From Rhodocollybia butyracea (taxonomy: Eukaryota > Basidiomycota > Agaricomycetes > Agaricales > Omphalotaceae), in assembly GCA_015501585.1 (NCBI GenBank), contig JADNRY010000277.1, positions 16,113-80,112 on the forward strand: 64,000 nucleotides of DNA. Direction: 5' to 3'. Shown in pieces: positions 44,240 to 54,487 of the stretch. The position numbers and the translations under genes were made by a program. Each line of letters opens with the position of its first letter. The stretch's first letter is position 1. Under the pieces are notes generated by a model. It did no database searches and was not told the DNA's origin. It saw nothing but the letters and a program-made list of their open reading frames with translations.

Positions 44240-44913
44240 TAGACATGGGCATGAGTGCAGAGTCTTTAAAAGTATCCGAGTCAAGACTTGTACTCGAGTA
44301 TCCATCAACGAGTCTTCCCACGCTTTTGATGAGTGCAGACTCGAGTCTGCACTCGAGTGTGAGTGCACCAGTTTGGGCCATGAAGGGGTCGTGAGTATCC
44401 GTGCCCAAATAGCACTCAAAACTCACCATTAATGAATTACAATTAAAAGTAATTTTTTGGACTTACCTTAGGCCAGAATTGAACCGTGAACCTCAGAAAC
44501 AGATGCATCATGTAATATACATGAGGTGCCATAACCACTACACTAAGCAAACTTGAATACCAAGCAGTACACATGAGTGATATGGAGCGGCGCTTAAGGC
44601 GCTAATTTAAGCGCCACCGCATCGCCGTGAGCTGTACACAATAAAAATACTATTGTTTACCAGGATTTTAATACTATGACATGTCAACTATTATTGTACT
44701 GTAGTAATAATAATCATTGTAAGCACTTACTATGTATAACTCTTGGAGTGCACTCAAGTACTCGAGTGTTTATTATATTCCCACGAGTGCTCGAGTGTTT
44801 ATATGCATTAGTGACTCGAGTGCAGACTCGAGTGCGAGTCCTCACTTTTGGGGTGCGGATACTCTCCTCAAGAGTCTCGAGTGCACTCGAGTCTGCACTT
44901 GTGCCCATGTCTA
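44240..44913. mobile_element. hAT-like MITE 2 with ACTCGAGT word arrays
   Basis: Ends TAGACATGGGCATGAGTGCA and inverted TAGACATGGGCACAAGTGCA. Flanks ctcactgg (left) and gctcacag (right) resemble an 8-bp duplication offset by one base. Both termini are filled with ACTCGAGTGCAGACTCGAG words. No ORF. The terminal sequence resembles MITE 1 (TAGAGATGGGCACAAATG). Confidence 0.7.
44468..44552 (-). ncRNA. tRNA-like sequence (possible SINE head or tRNA pseudogene)
   Basis: On the minus strand the segment contains an A-box-like TAGTGTAGTGG with a D stem GTGT/GCAC, and a B-box-like GGTTCAATTCT about 60 bases later, at the spacing of a tRNA. The T stem pairs poorly and a 7-bp acceptor stem is not found, so I regard it as tRNA-derived rather than a working tRNA. 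It lies in the centre of hAT-like MITE 2. Confidence 0.35.
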
Positions 44914-45260
44914 GCTCACAGCAATTGAGCTGTCTACAATCAAATGCCTGTGTGCCTGGTATAAGACCTGGACTCGTGTCCATCTTTAACCGAGAGTGGG
45001 TTTAGAACTCTATATCTGCACTGTGTGCACGGCCCTGATAAGTATGCAAGGACTATTCACATGATACTCAGAGCAATGATATTAAATAATCTTTATAGAT
45101 TCTAACAAAAAAAACTTGGGTTTTTGATTATCAAACTACATAGATTGATTTCCAAACTTTACATCCATTCTTGGGTATCCCCATGACCTGACACCGTTGT
45201 AAGTGCTCGTATAGATATCAATGGTGTAAGTAGGAAATTTCTTCCAACAGATTCATAATC
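44914..45260. other. Spacer downstream of NLR-1
   Basis: No gene seen; AT-rich, containing the presumed 3' UTR and polyadenylation region of the minus-strand NLR-1 gene. Confidence 0.4.
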
Positions 45261-48200
45261 CTAATTTGAGCATACTCTCAGATCTACACACTCCTGCCAT
45301 GCCATTCCACTGACAAACTGAGTGAAATCCAGTTTAGTTGTTCCATGTCTATGGATTACAAGTGAGTTTTTGTGGAAAATATAGACCATGGTGCAGCCAA
45401 GGTGGGACCCAGATTGTTGGCTGATCCTTCGAGTTTAATATCCACCCATCTTGACAAAGTGAACCACCTCCAAATGCTCCCTTCAAAGTATCATCAGGAG
45501 TGAGCTGGTTAATGACCATAGTTATATCTTGGAACCAAAGGATAGAGACAATCACATACCTCAAAGACACGGATTGATGTATCCCGAGAACCAGAGAGGA
45601 CTTGCCTACAGTCAGGAGAGAAGTCAACAGAGAACACTTCATCTCTGTGCCCTTCAAATGGGCCAGCTACAAGAATCCTGGTCTCTAAATCCCATACACA
45701 AACAGTTGTATCTTCAGATCCAGACACAACCCACTTTCCATCCTGGGAAAAGGCCATGTCATAGACTATGCCAGTATGCCCTTCAAGCCGTGTCAGATCA
45801 CCTAGTCTTAGATCAAGAACCTGCACCACACCATGCGTCTCAGGAGCCCCAATCAGTTGACCATCAGGTGAGAAGGGAATGATGTAGGCCTGGTCGGCTA
45901 CTCGTAGTGTCCAAGGGCCTTCTACCAACACTCCTGTTTGGGTAACCGACACTCTAGCAGTGTCATTTGATGCAGACCTGATTTGTGCACCATCCGATGA
46001 GAAGGCAACGGAGCGCACAGCTTGAGTATGTGCACCAAGCAGTTTACAGACCAGTGAACCCGTTGCCACAGCCCACACACAGACTGTTGAGTCGGAAGAC
46101 CCAGATACAATCTGGTCACCTTGTGGTGAGAATGCAACACATGATACCTGCTTGCTGTGGCCTTCAAATGGGCCAGCAACCATAGTGCCGTTTTGCACAT
46201 TCCATACCCGAATAGTTGTGTCATTGGAGCCTGAGACAATCTGTTCTCCATTGGGGGAGAATGCAACGCAAAGGACGGCCTCGTTGTGCCCACGAAGTGG
46301 CCCAGATAAAATGGTCCCTGTGCATGCATCCCACACACAGACTGTATTATCCCAAGATCCTGATGCAATACGGTCTCCCCTGGGTGAGAAAGCCACACAA
46401 TAAACAGTATTGGTATGGCCTGTGCACCCTGGATGATACATTTGCATAATCTCTTGGTCATTAGCCCCTATGTATTGAGCATTCACTTTGATTGCGGTGG
46501 AGAGCTCTTGATATGCATCCCAGACACGAATAGTCTTGTCCCCTGAACCTGATGCAATTCTCATTCCGTCGGGGGACACGGAGACAGACAGGACAGCCCC
46601 ACTGTGGCCATCAATTGGGGCTGAGACAAGTGCACCTGTTTGCACATCCCAAATGCGTAGCAATGTATCACTATATCCCACTACAATCTGTTCCCCATTA
46701 GGGGTAAAGGCAGCAGAATAAGCATCTGTCCCTATAGGGGTGTTAATAGCGATAACCTCAGCACCTGTACATACTTGCCATATGCGAGCTGATTCATGCG
46801 ACAGGGACAAAATGTACTTCCCATCAGTCGAGAACGCAACAGACCGAATGTATTGAGTATGCCCTTCCAATGGTCCAGTGACAGGTTTGCCTGTGCTTGT
46901 GTCCCATACTTGCACTAAACTGTCCCCTGAGCCGGTCGGATCACCTGTGCCAGAAACAACTTGGTCTCTGTCAGGCGCAAAAGCAACAGCCCTCACTGGT
47001 GCTGCATGCTTGAGGACCAAAGGTGCTGTATTGCACTCACTGCTGTGTTCATCCCAATCCCAAATGCAAATGGTCTTGTCTAGAGATGCAGAAGCAATCT
47101 GCTTTCCATTAGGAGAGAAGCAGACAAAATTCACTCTGTCTGTATGTCCTGTCAGTGGAACACCAATGATTTTACCTGTTTGTGCATCCCACACATGCAT
47201 AGTTTTGTCATAGGAGCCAGACACAATCTTTCCGCCATCACATGAAAAGGCAACGCACTTGACTTCATCTTCATGTCCATTAAATGGCCCAACAAGTAGA
47301 TCACCTGTGCGTGCATCCCAGATCCGCAGAGTTCTGTCAGCGGACCCTGAAGCAATATGATTCCCATCAGGTGAGAAGGCAACAGAGTGAATGATGCTAC
47401 TGTGACCCTCAATTGTTGCCTGCAGTCTTGGCCATTGACTGCTCACAGAGCTTTGAATGTCTACTGTTTTACTTGGAACAAGCCACAAAGAATACTGCTT
47501 CCTGACTTTAGACTCACGTGGTGCAAAGGGAAGTGCTGAAAGGTAGATGTGGGGCACACTATGGGAAATGACAGGAGCAAATCTGAGCACAAACTTGACT
47601 GCATCTGTTGCAAAATCTGCAAGTTCCTCCTCTTGATAATCCTAAACACATAATCAGGACCAGCAATGTCAGTAATTGTGCAGAAACTCACTTTGGCAAG
47701 CTTGGCCACAGTTTCAAGTACGTCTATTGCAAGGACGACTTTCTGCTGTATGCAGATGATCTCAAGCCAAAAAAGAAATTTGGTATACATCAGGTCCTTG
47801 AGGTCTGTGAGGAGGCCATCTGGAAGAAGCGGGGTTGCAGAACTAATACCTGCAAGCCCGGGGGAAGCAGAACCAATAACTGCAAGGTGACTGCCCCAGT
47901 GCAAGCTTGAATACAATAAATGAGGAGAAATGCTAGCCGTACTGCGCTCAGATAAGTCTGGGACTTTGGTGGTGTATATATGAGAGTCTTCAAATCTGCA
48001 GATATTGAATTGAAGTTCTTTCTTCAGGATATGCAAGCACCCTCGTGCAATCTGTGGCTCCAAGATAGATGGGTCAATAAACCATGGTTCTCCACCTGAA
48101 CGACCATGGTCTGTGAGATAATCGGAGAAGGAGGCATGGAGGATCTTCACATGCTGGCCAGGAGCCCACTGCAACACACATCCAAGCCTGTCAAAAATGC

Positions 48201-50785
48201 AGCTAGATGAGTGTTTTGGAACTAAGAGTGCATCAATCATTGCAGCAGACACTGGAGTCTTCCCAAGGATCACTACAGATAGTGCTGCTTGAGCTTCTCT
48301 GACAAATGTTGGGTCACTCCATGGTCCTGCAACTTCAAGTGCTCCAGCATAAAGATCATCCAGGGTGGTCAGACCCTTATTTAGGAGGCTCTCAATGGCT
48401 TGATCAAGGTCATATGCATGGAGAAGATATTTTGCAGCCGTAGAAGCCCAGATGAAGAGGCCTGAGGAATGCTTGGTGAGAGCGTCCATTTTTAACTCCC
48501 CTGGCCAGGTAGAACCCAACTTCTGCTGTTTCCGTAGCTCTCCCACCTCATTGTCAAGGTAGATGCGGATGTCTGCGAGCCCGGACGGTATTGTAATATC
48601 AAGCAAGTGCTTGGCAATCTTGATTTGATTCTCAAATTTTGAGGCAATATCGGAATCAGGGCGACTGGTAATGAAGAAGCGAACTGCAGGGGGGAGTTTG
48701 GGAAACTCATTTGAGATCAAAGAGACAAGAGTCCGCCGGGATTCTGCATTACCGCATTCATCCAAGGCATCTAGAACAACAACAATTGGGCCATGGATAT
48801 GACTCTGTGATGTGATGAGTGGGGTAAGAAGTAGTTTTTGGAATTGTGTATGGATGGGGGAGTCAATCAAGGCAGGGTCTTTATCAATGGCATCACAGAT
48901 AGCGGATGCCACATAAGTATTTGAGCGTGCCAGGTGGAATGCAATTGTGCGAATGACATCGGCGGGGTCACTCTTATTTCTGGTGAAGAATAGAAATGCA
49001 CCAAGTCGTTCCAATTCTCGGAAGTATTGAGAGATAGATGTAGCTATCGTACTTTTTCCTGCCCCCGCAACACCTGACAACCACAGAATATTGCCAGGTT
49101 TGTCATCTCCCGGTGGTGTGGTCAGCCAGTTTGTAATCAAGTCTCGTATTTCCTGACGAGTTCTGGGTAAGCACTCACAGCGCAAACTTGCATTCATGTC
49201 CACTGGCTTAAGGCTATCAAGCTTCTGTGTTTGAGCTGAGGTTGGACATGAATATTTGGCATGCACATATCCAATGCCCTGTACTCACTAGTCTTTTCCA
49301 CCATTGCCAGTGCTTTGGTCGACACATACAAGATTTCCAGCGCTGTTCCCCTGTTGAGGGATTCCCCAAACTTCTGAAACACATTGACAAATCCTTTGAT
49401 CTTGTCACTGTCTTCAGAGAGAATGTTCTCGAGGAGTCTGACTGTAAAGTTAATCAGCATAACGAAAGAACAGTTCTCAGACATATGCACCACGAAATCC
49501 ATGGCCGGTATATTCCCGAATGAACAAGGCACATTCTTCCGTCTGCTTGACTAACGCATCAATTGTTTTTGCGAAACGCGTGATTTTTTCGGATGCTGAT
49601 TCAATATCTTTCACGAAAGCATAGACATCAGCCATAGTCTGGACCAGTCTGCAAACATCTGCATCTGTCTCCGTCTGTTTCTGTACAGCCTAATTCCGCC
49701 ATTAGTGTATACAAGGCACTATTCAATGGGAGGCTACCTCGTACACCGAAAACAGGACCCTCCACGCCACATTGGAATAAGGATGGATCTATATTCGGAA
49801 GCATTAGTAGATGCGGATAGACCAGTACATCGATTCCTGGCCTTGGAGAGCTCAGCACCAATAATCGTGAGCCTGGAGAGCACAGTTCCTAGGTTAGACA
49901 ACAGATCATTGTTGTTCCCTGCTTCAGTATTCACGACTCTTCCAACTGCGGAACTTGTGTTTGGGAGGATCCCGATATCTTGTGTCGCGTTGGCAAGGGC
50001 AACTGCCGCAGCTTGAACATGGCCGATGGCGGTCATACGCACAACAAGCGTGGGTTCCGGCGTGCCTCTCGCACTCTTCTCCACATGGTTGAGCACAACA
50101 GAGAAATCTACAGCTTAGGCATCAGACTTGGTACAAATAACGCAAAATGCTGGCTCACCTTTCTGCCCCTCATCTGTCTCGAGCAGCTGAACAATCTCCA
50201 TTTCCTTTTTGGCCAAACATTTTTTCCCAATAGTAGATCTATGGAAAACTTGCAAAGCAATGACAGAAGATGGACTCTCTACCGATCTTGCGCGACTTCA
50301 GTACCCCACGTTCACCGTCAAGCGAGTCGCTGGACTTACAGACTGCAAATCTGGCTCCACATGGCTACCCACTTTCTGCTTGGGTTAGTCTGATAGACTG
50401 TCTTGCCATCGATGTCAATCGCAACATAGAGATTTGGGGTATCGTGAATAACGTTCGGCTTCCAGTGGATCCCGCTGACACTGATAACTGGATGATGCCC
50501 GTGAGTATTTGGTGTACAATGACACTGAAATTAACTCACTCTTCATCTCGTAGCTCTGTCCCATGGTCAAGTTGGTAGTTCAAGGGAGAAAATGTGATGA
50601 AAGGTGCGCCCACCGTGTTGTACAGTAATTCTGCCCAATCGGGTACCTTGACAGCTGTTATAATCAAAATCTCAATGGGTTCTGTTCCTGAGCGCTGTGT
50701 AACCTGAACGTAGACTTCTTCGTAGCTTGATATTGATAGAACTGCCAATCTTCAGCTTGCGCCACACCACAGGTTCTATTGCCAT
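45261..50785 (-). CDS. NLR-1: C2-like / helical linker / NACHT / 14 WD40 repeat STAND protein
   Basis: Minus-strand gene of about nine exons with introns near 55 bp (e.g. 45505-45559, 47642-47691, 49236-49288). The N-terminal exons (50785-50150) encode a C2-like region with AIDIDGKTVYQT. Exons down to 49290 encode a helical linker (VQKQTETDADVCRLVQTM, ALVKQTEECALFIREYTGHG). The NACHT exon (49235-47692) has Walker A GVAGAGKST, Walker B VVVLDALDECG and FFITSRPDSD. Exon 47641-45560 encodes 14 WD40 repeats. A short last exon ends in a WVPPWLHHGLYFPQ block. Such proteins are cytosolic signal-sensing ATPases that oligomerise in fungal immunity and allorecognition. One extra T at 45367-45371, relative to NLR-2, shifts the last ~30 codons: stop at 45349 instead of 45261. 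The first exon and start (ATG 50785) are uncertain. Confidence 0.85.
45504..47641 (-). other. NLR-1 WD40 beta-propeller region (14 repeats)
   Basis: Fourteen consecutive WD40-like repeats of about 43 residues, most starting GH and ending in WD or close variants; two seven-bladed propellers would fit. Repeats 6, 11 and 12 are degenerate, and repeats 4 and 7 carry insertions. This is the presumed ligand-recognition module. Confidence 0.85.
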
Positions 50786-50921
50786 AAAGGGCAAAGATTA
50801 CGGTTCCCGAGCAGGATCAGGTAGAAATCAAAAGTCTAGAGCTCAAATATATACGCCGTCCGTCACAATTACATAAATTATAAGAAATTAGGTTTGTTTA
50901 TAACCATGCCGCAATCTGGCT
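50786..50921 (-). promoter_or_regulatory. NLR-1 promoter region, duplicated in inverted orientation at 51849-51973
   Basis: Immediately upstream of the putative NLR-1 start, the minus strand has a TATA-like GTATATATTTG about 60-80 bp before the ATG. The block 50798-50921 is repeated in inverted orientation at 51849-51973 with about 90% identity by eye. Promoter function is inferred from position. Confidence 0.45.
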
Positions 50922-51848
50922 TCAAGCTCGGCGCCCGCCTTGAATAGTCAGTGAGGATGGCGGAGACTCAGCGGGGCGGCACCTTTGCACAACCTTTGCG
51001 CTGGCCTGCCAAACAGGTGCAATGGGAGGCTTTCAAAAGTATCACTGTCTGTGCAATCAGATAATATAGGACTCGCCCTATTAAAGGTTTACGGCGGAGA
51101 GACCAACATCATGTGCTGAGTGCCATGGCAGAGGCAATCCTTAATATTTTGAGAGCTACACTGCTGTTCTTACCTTGACTTTGGTTGGAACCACCCATCG
51201 AAGCGGATCCAGATGCGGGAGTCGGGGTCACTCCTGGAGGGTTTCTGGCATTGTTATTGGCAAGTTATTGACTCGGAAGACCATCATGAACATCGAAGTC
51301 TGTGAAAAGTTGGTGTTAAACGACCACAATATATCATTGGTATCAAACGTTGGTACATATCTAGTAGTCCACATGACAGGGGTAAGACCCATTGCAAGAG
51401 GTGTTACAAACTCGATCACTAGAGATTCTTTAGTTTATAGGACCCTCTTTATCATGGCCTTGATGCCAGGGAGTGATTAAGGCCCCGCTTGGGCTATGTG
51501 ACTTTCGCCTTAGTACTTCAATAGTAATTATCTGACTGATTTCTAGCACAACTTATTTCAGCATCTGTAGTATTGCCTTCGGCTGTGACACTGGAGTTGT
51601 CATCTTGGTTGTTGTCTTTATACTACTAATCATTGGGTGAGTCTTAACCTATCACCTATCCTCATGCTCAGGTTGCAGGCAGGATCGGTGGGCTCCTCTT
51701 CTTGTGCCAAAATGAGAGATCAATTGAAGTGAGCAGTGGGGCTTCCTTCTTTGGCATGAAAAGGTGTCATTCCCCAGTATCCCATTGCTCAGACAAGGAT
51801 ATTAACGACTGTGTACCCAAAAAGCTAAGTAGCAAGCGGCGAGTCCAG
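50922..51848. other. 0.9-kb spacer between inverted promoter-like copies
   Basis: No secure gene. A plus-strand ORF of 101 codons (51175-51480) and a minus-strand one (51228-51419) overlap, and neither is recognised. A plus-strand stretch near 51590-51640 reads as a hydrophobic helix (GVVILVVVFILLIIG), perhaps the remnant of a membrane-protein gene. Confidence 0.3.
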
Positions 51849-51973
51849 AGCCGGATTGCGGCATGGTGATAAGCAAACCTAATTTCTTATAATTTATGTA
51901 ATGTGTGACGGACGGCATATATACTTGAGCTCTAGACTTTTGATTTCTACCTGATCCTGCTCGGGAACCGTAA
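51849..51973 (+). repeat. Inverted copy of the NLR-1 promoter-like block
   Basis: Complementary to 50798-50921, including the TATA-like core (gcatatatacttgag) and the block gctcgggaaccgtaa. It faces right, but the following sequence (ATG at about 51978) opens only two codons, so any gene it drove is gone. Confidence 0.7.
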
Positions 51974-52317
51974 AAGATGGATAAATGAGTGAAAGAGAGG
52001 AGGTCACGTCTAAGCTGGTATTGAAGAGACTGGGGACTTTACGGATCTAATCTGGATTCACCCCCAAATCATACGGAATCAGCTTCCCACAGAGTCCTCG
52101 CAATTTTAATCCTTTGTTATGGAACGACAGAGGTTGCAAGAGGTCAAACGAACATTGACGGGTAGTCAGGCAAACAAAAACACACCAGTAAGTACTAGCA
52201 ACTAATGATACTTACCCCCTCGTCTCTTGCACGCAAGGAGGGGTAAAGTCTGCCGCTGTGCGTGCACGAGATTAGCAAGTCAGTTTCAAGATGGAGTTAG
52301 GACCTAATATCTTCTGT

Positions 52318-53450
52318 GCCTGATCGAATAAGCCTCTTCCGAGGCTAAAGGAAATGAAGTATACAGTGAGGTATGGCGTGCAAAGAGCTTCATTGGCAAT
52401 GCCTGGGATAGGTCTTTCCATTGATCACGAATGAGTCGTGAGTTCGTCGCCGTGTATGCGGTTTGCAAAATGTCATTGACTCGTTGTTCAGTGTGCAGGG
52501 CTAACCGGTCAAGCTAGAGAATTTGAAAGAATAAAATTAGGAAGATAAGGTTTGAACTAATAAAAGCGTTAACAAGAGAGAAAACGAGAGAGAAAAGCGA
52601 CATTTGTATATGTAATTGAAAAGATGACTTGTCTCACAACAACCTGAGCCGGAATTTGGAGAGCAATGGTGTGATTGGGTAAGATAGCTTGACTATGTAT
52701 GCATTGATAAGAAACGTTGGGTAGAAGAGCGGTAATGTTAGCAGGAAGCCCGTATCTGGGAGGAATGGCATCAAGTAGGTAGAACTACACCAGTTCCTTT
52801 AAACAAGCCATTCAACAACGCAGCAGCAATTAGAATTTTCACAAACTTGCTATAAAGCCCTCCTAGCGCCCTCCAGACACCATCCCAATGATAATGACGG
52901 ACAGCAGTAACGACATCGTCAGATACGGGCAAACATTTGGTACTAGTCGCTCGATGTCATCCACTCCAGGTCCTAACCCACTGTACCTCCATCGTATTCC
53001 GCTGGTTACCCAAGAAGCGAGAACGCGTGACACAGCTTGGGGTATTATAATTGAGGCCTTCAGCTTCAGAGGGGAGCAGGATGACCAATCTCTCCATTTT
53101 CCTACGAGCCTGTACGGTTCAGCGCGACGGCTAGTGATGGTAGATATGGATCGAGCCTGGACTTGTGAGAGGGAGCACTAGTGAGGGATGGAGCCTGGTG
53201 GAGGAGGGACACGAATGCGCTGAGTAACGTGTGAGGAAATGGGACAGAGGGTGACAAACAGAGGATCGGGATAGAGCGGGTGTACGAATGGAGACAGAGG
53301 TCGGTGTAGGCCAGTTGTCAAAAGATCCAGAAACCCATTCTGGAGTCTGGAGATCTGCGGGAGAGCTGGAAGTCATGGAGGCGACACTTTGTCGAGGAAA
53401 AGGATGTTTGTGCTCGTAGGGTGATGAGGGTGATACGGGAATCAATGAAA
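52318..53450 (-). pseudogene. Possible multi-exon host gene, unrecognised
   Basis: The minus strand has two exon-like segments with good splice borders: FYLLDAIPPRYGLPANITAL... (about 52788-52640) and, after a 130-bp intron ending CTCTAG, LDRLALHTEQRVNDILQTAY... to a stop at about 52318. Further upstream (53445-53180) is a Ser/Pro-rich frame and an overlapping frame containing PLFVTLCPISSHVTQRIRVP. The parts read like protein, but I cannot join them into one clean model or name a family. It may be intact with unusual introns. Confidence 0.4.
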
Positions 53451-53576
53451 GTGACGTGGAATAAGTTGAATGCCGATAATGGATGTCGAAGGGGCTAGAG
53501 TCGCGATAAAAATTTATCTATTGTAATAATATCACGTACTTTCAGTCCTCCAGCCGGTTTCCAATTGCGTTCTAAA

Positions 53577-53822
53577 TCACCTCCTTTCTTGCCTGCACAC
53601 CAGCCTGAACGTTTGAACGTTGAACGTAACATTGGCAACGGCAGTTATAAAACCATTTCTCCTCGACTGAATCGACGGAGCAAAGAAAACGTCTAGATAA
53701 GCGCCCATCGCATCTCGGTCCGAAGCCTCGATCACGTTCTCTGCTTCTTCGTCTACCAACGGCAAGTCAAACGGCCAGCCTGTTGCCTCTATGTCCGCAG
53801 GCCGCTCTCGCGTCGCTCTCAA
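53577..53822 (-). CDS. Short hypothetical ORF (exon or fragment)
   Basis: An 81-codon minus-strand frame with balanced composition, including DLPLVDEEAENVIEASDRDA. It has no ATG in that frame at the start, so it would be an internal or last exon. No family recognised and no supporting neighbour. Confidence 0.25.
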   Translation of the reverse strand: MRATRERPADIEATGWPFDLPLVDEEAENVIEASDRDAMGAYLDVFFAPSIQSRRNGFITAVANVTFNVQTFRLVCRQERR

Positions 53823-54019
53823 GCACCAGCGGAAGTTGTTATTGGAAGATAATTGGATCTAGGTATGAGGATCCTTGACGCAGTGAGTCAATGACGTCAA
53901 CTTGCATCTTGCAGTGTCAGTTGTCAACGCGTCAACGTTCGTCAACTTGCATCTTGCAGTGTCAGTCGTCTATCCAGCGGTCACCGGTCACCGGTCAAGT
54001 CGACACAACGATGACAATA

Positions 54020-54487
54020 TGCGGGACTTTGTGACCGCCGCATCCAAACAGCGCCTGCGCTTTCAGGCAGCTTATGGGATTGATGGGAGGTACCGGTAAA
54101 GGTAATAGTCGTGTCTTCAACTGACACCCCACAGAGATGGCTGAAAACACTATCCCAGCAATTTCCACCACGGACGTCATCATAAACGGTCTCAAGCCCC
54201 CGCCTCTACTATGAAGATCGCATCACAAGCTTCGCAGCGTACATCTACAATCCAAACCTACTAGTACCATCCTGCTCAATGCTATCACACTTTCAAAGCC
54301 AATTCCCGGATGTGGCATTTGGCTGGACACGTGCACGAAAATCCTTTGTAACTCGGCGCGTACTACACTACAAGACGTGGTGAAAGGTCTTATGCATATG
54401 GGCGATAACAAACGAGAAGTTAACATAGTCGAGGATAAGCGTGTTCTGGCGGATCTCGACTGGGAGATAACGATAGGAGAACCCTAG
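54020..54487 (+). CDS. Hypothetical plus-strand gene with 2-3 short exons
   Basis: ATG at about 54020 begins MRDFVTAASKQRLRFQAAYG and reaches a possible donor near 54090. A following segment carries MAENTIPAISTTDVIINGLK (54137 on). The frame ending at 54487 has a plausible helical segment (TTLQDVVKGLMHMGDNKREV). The exon joins are my inference; the family is unknown. Confidence 0.3.

Noticed and set aside
45529..47412. Numerous ORFs of 60-180 codons on the opposite strand or in other frames of the WD40 genes
   Set aside because: They are shadows of the repeat-coding frame, with no independent features.
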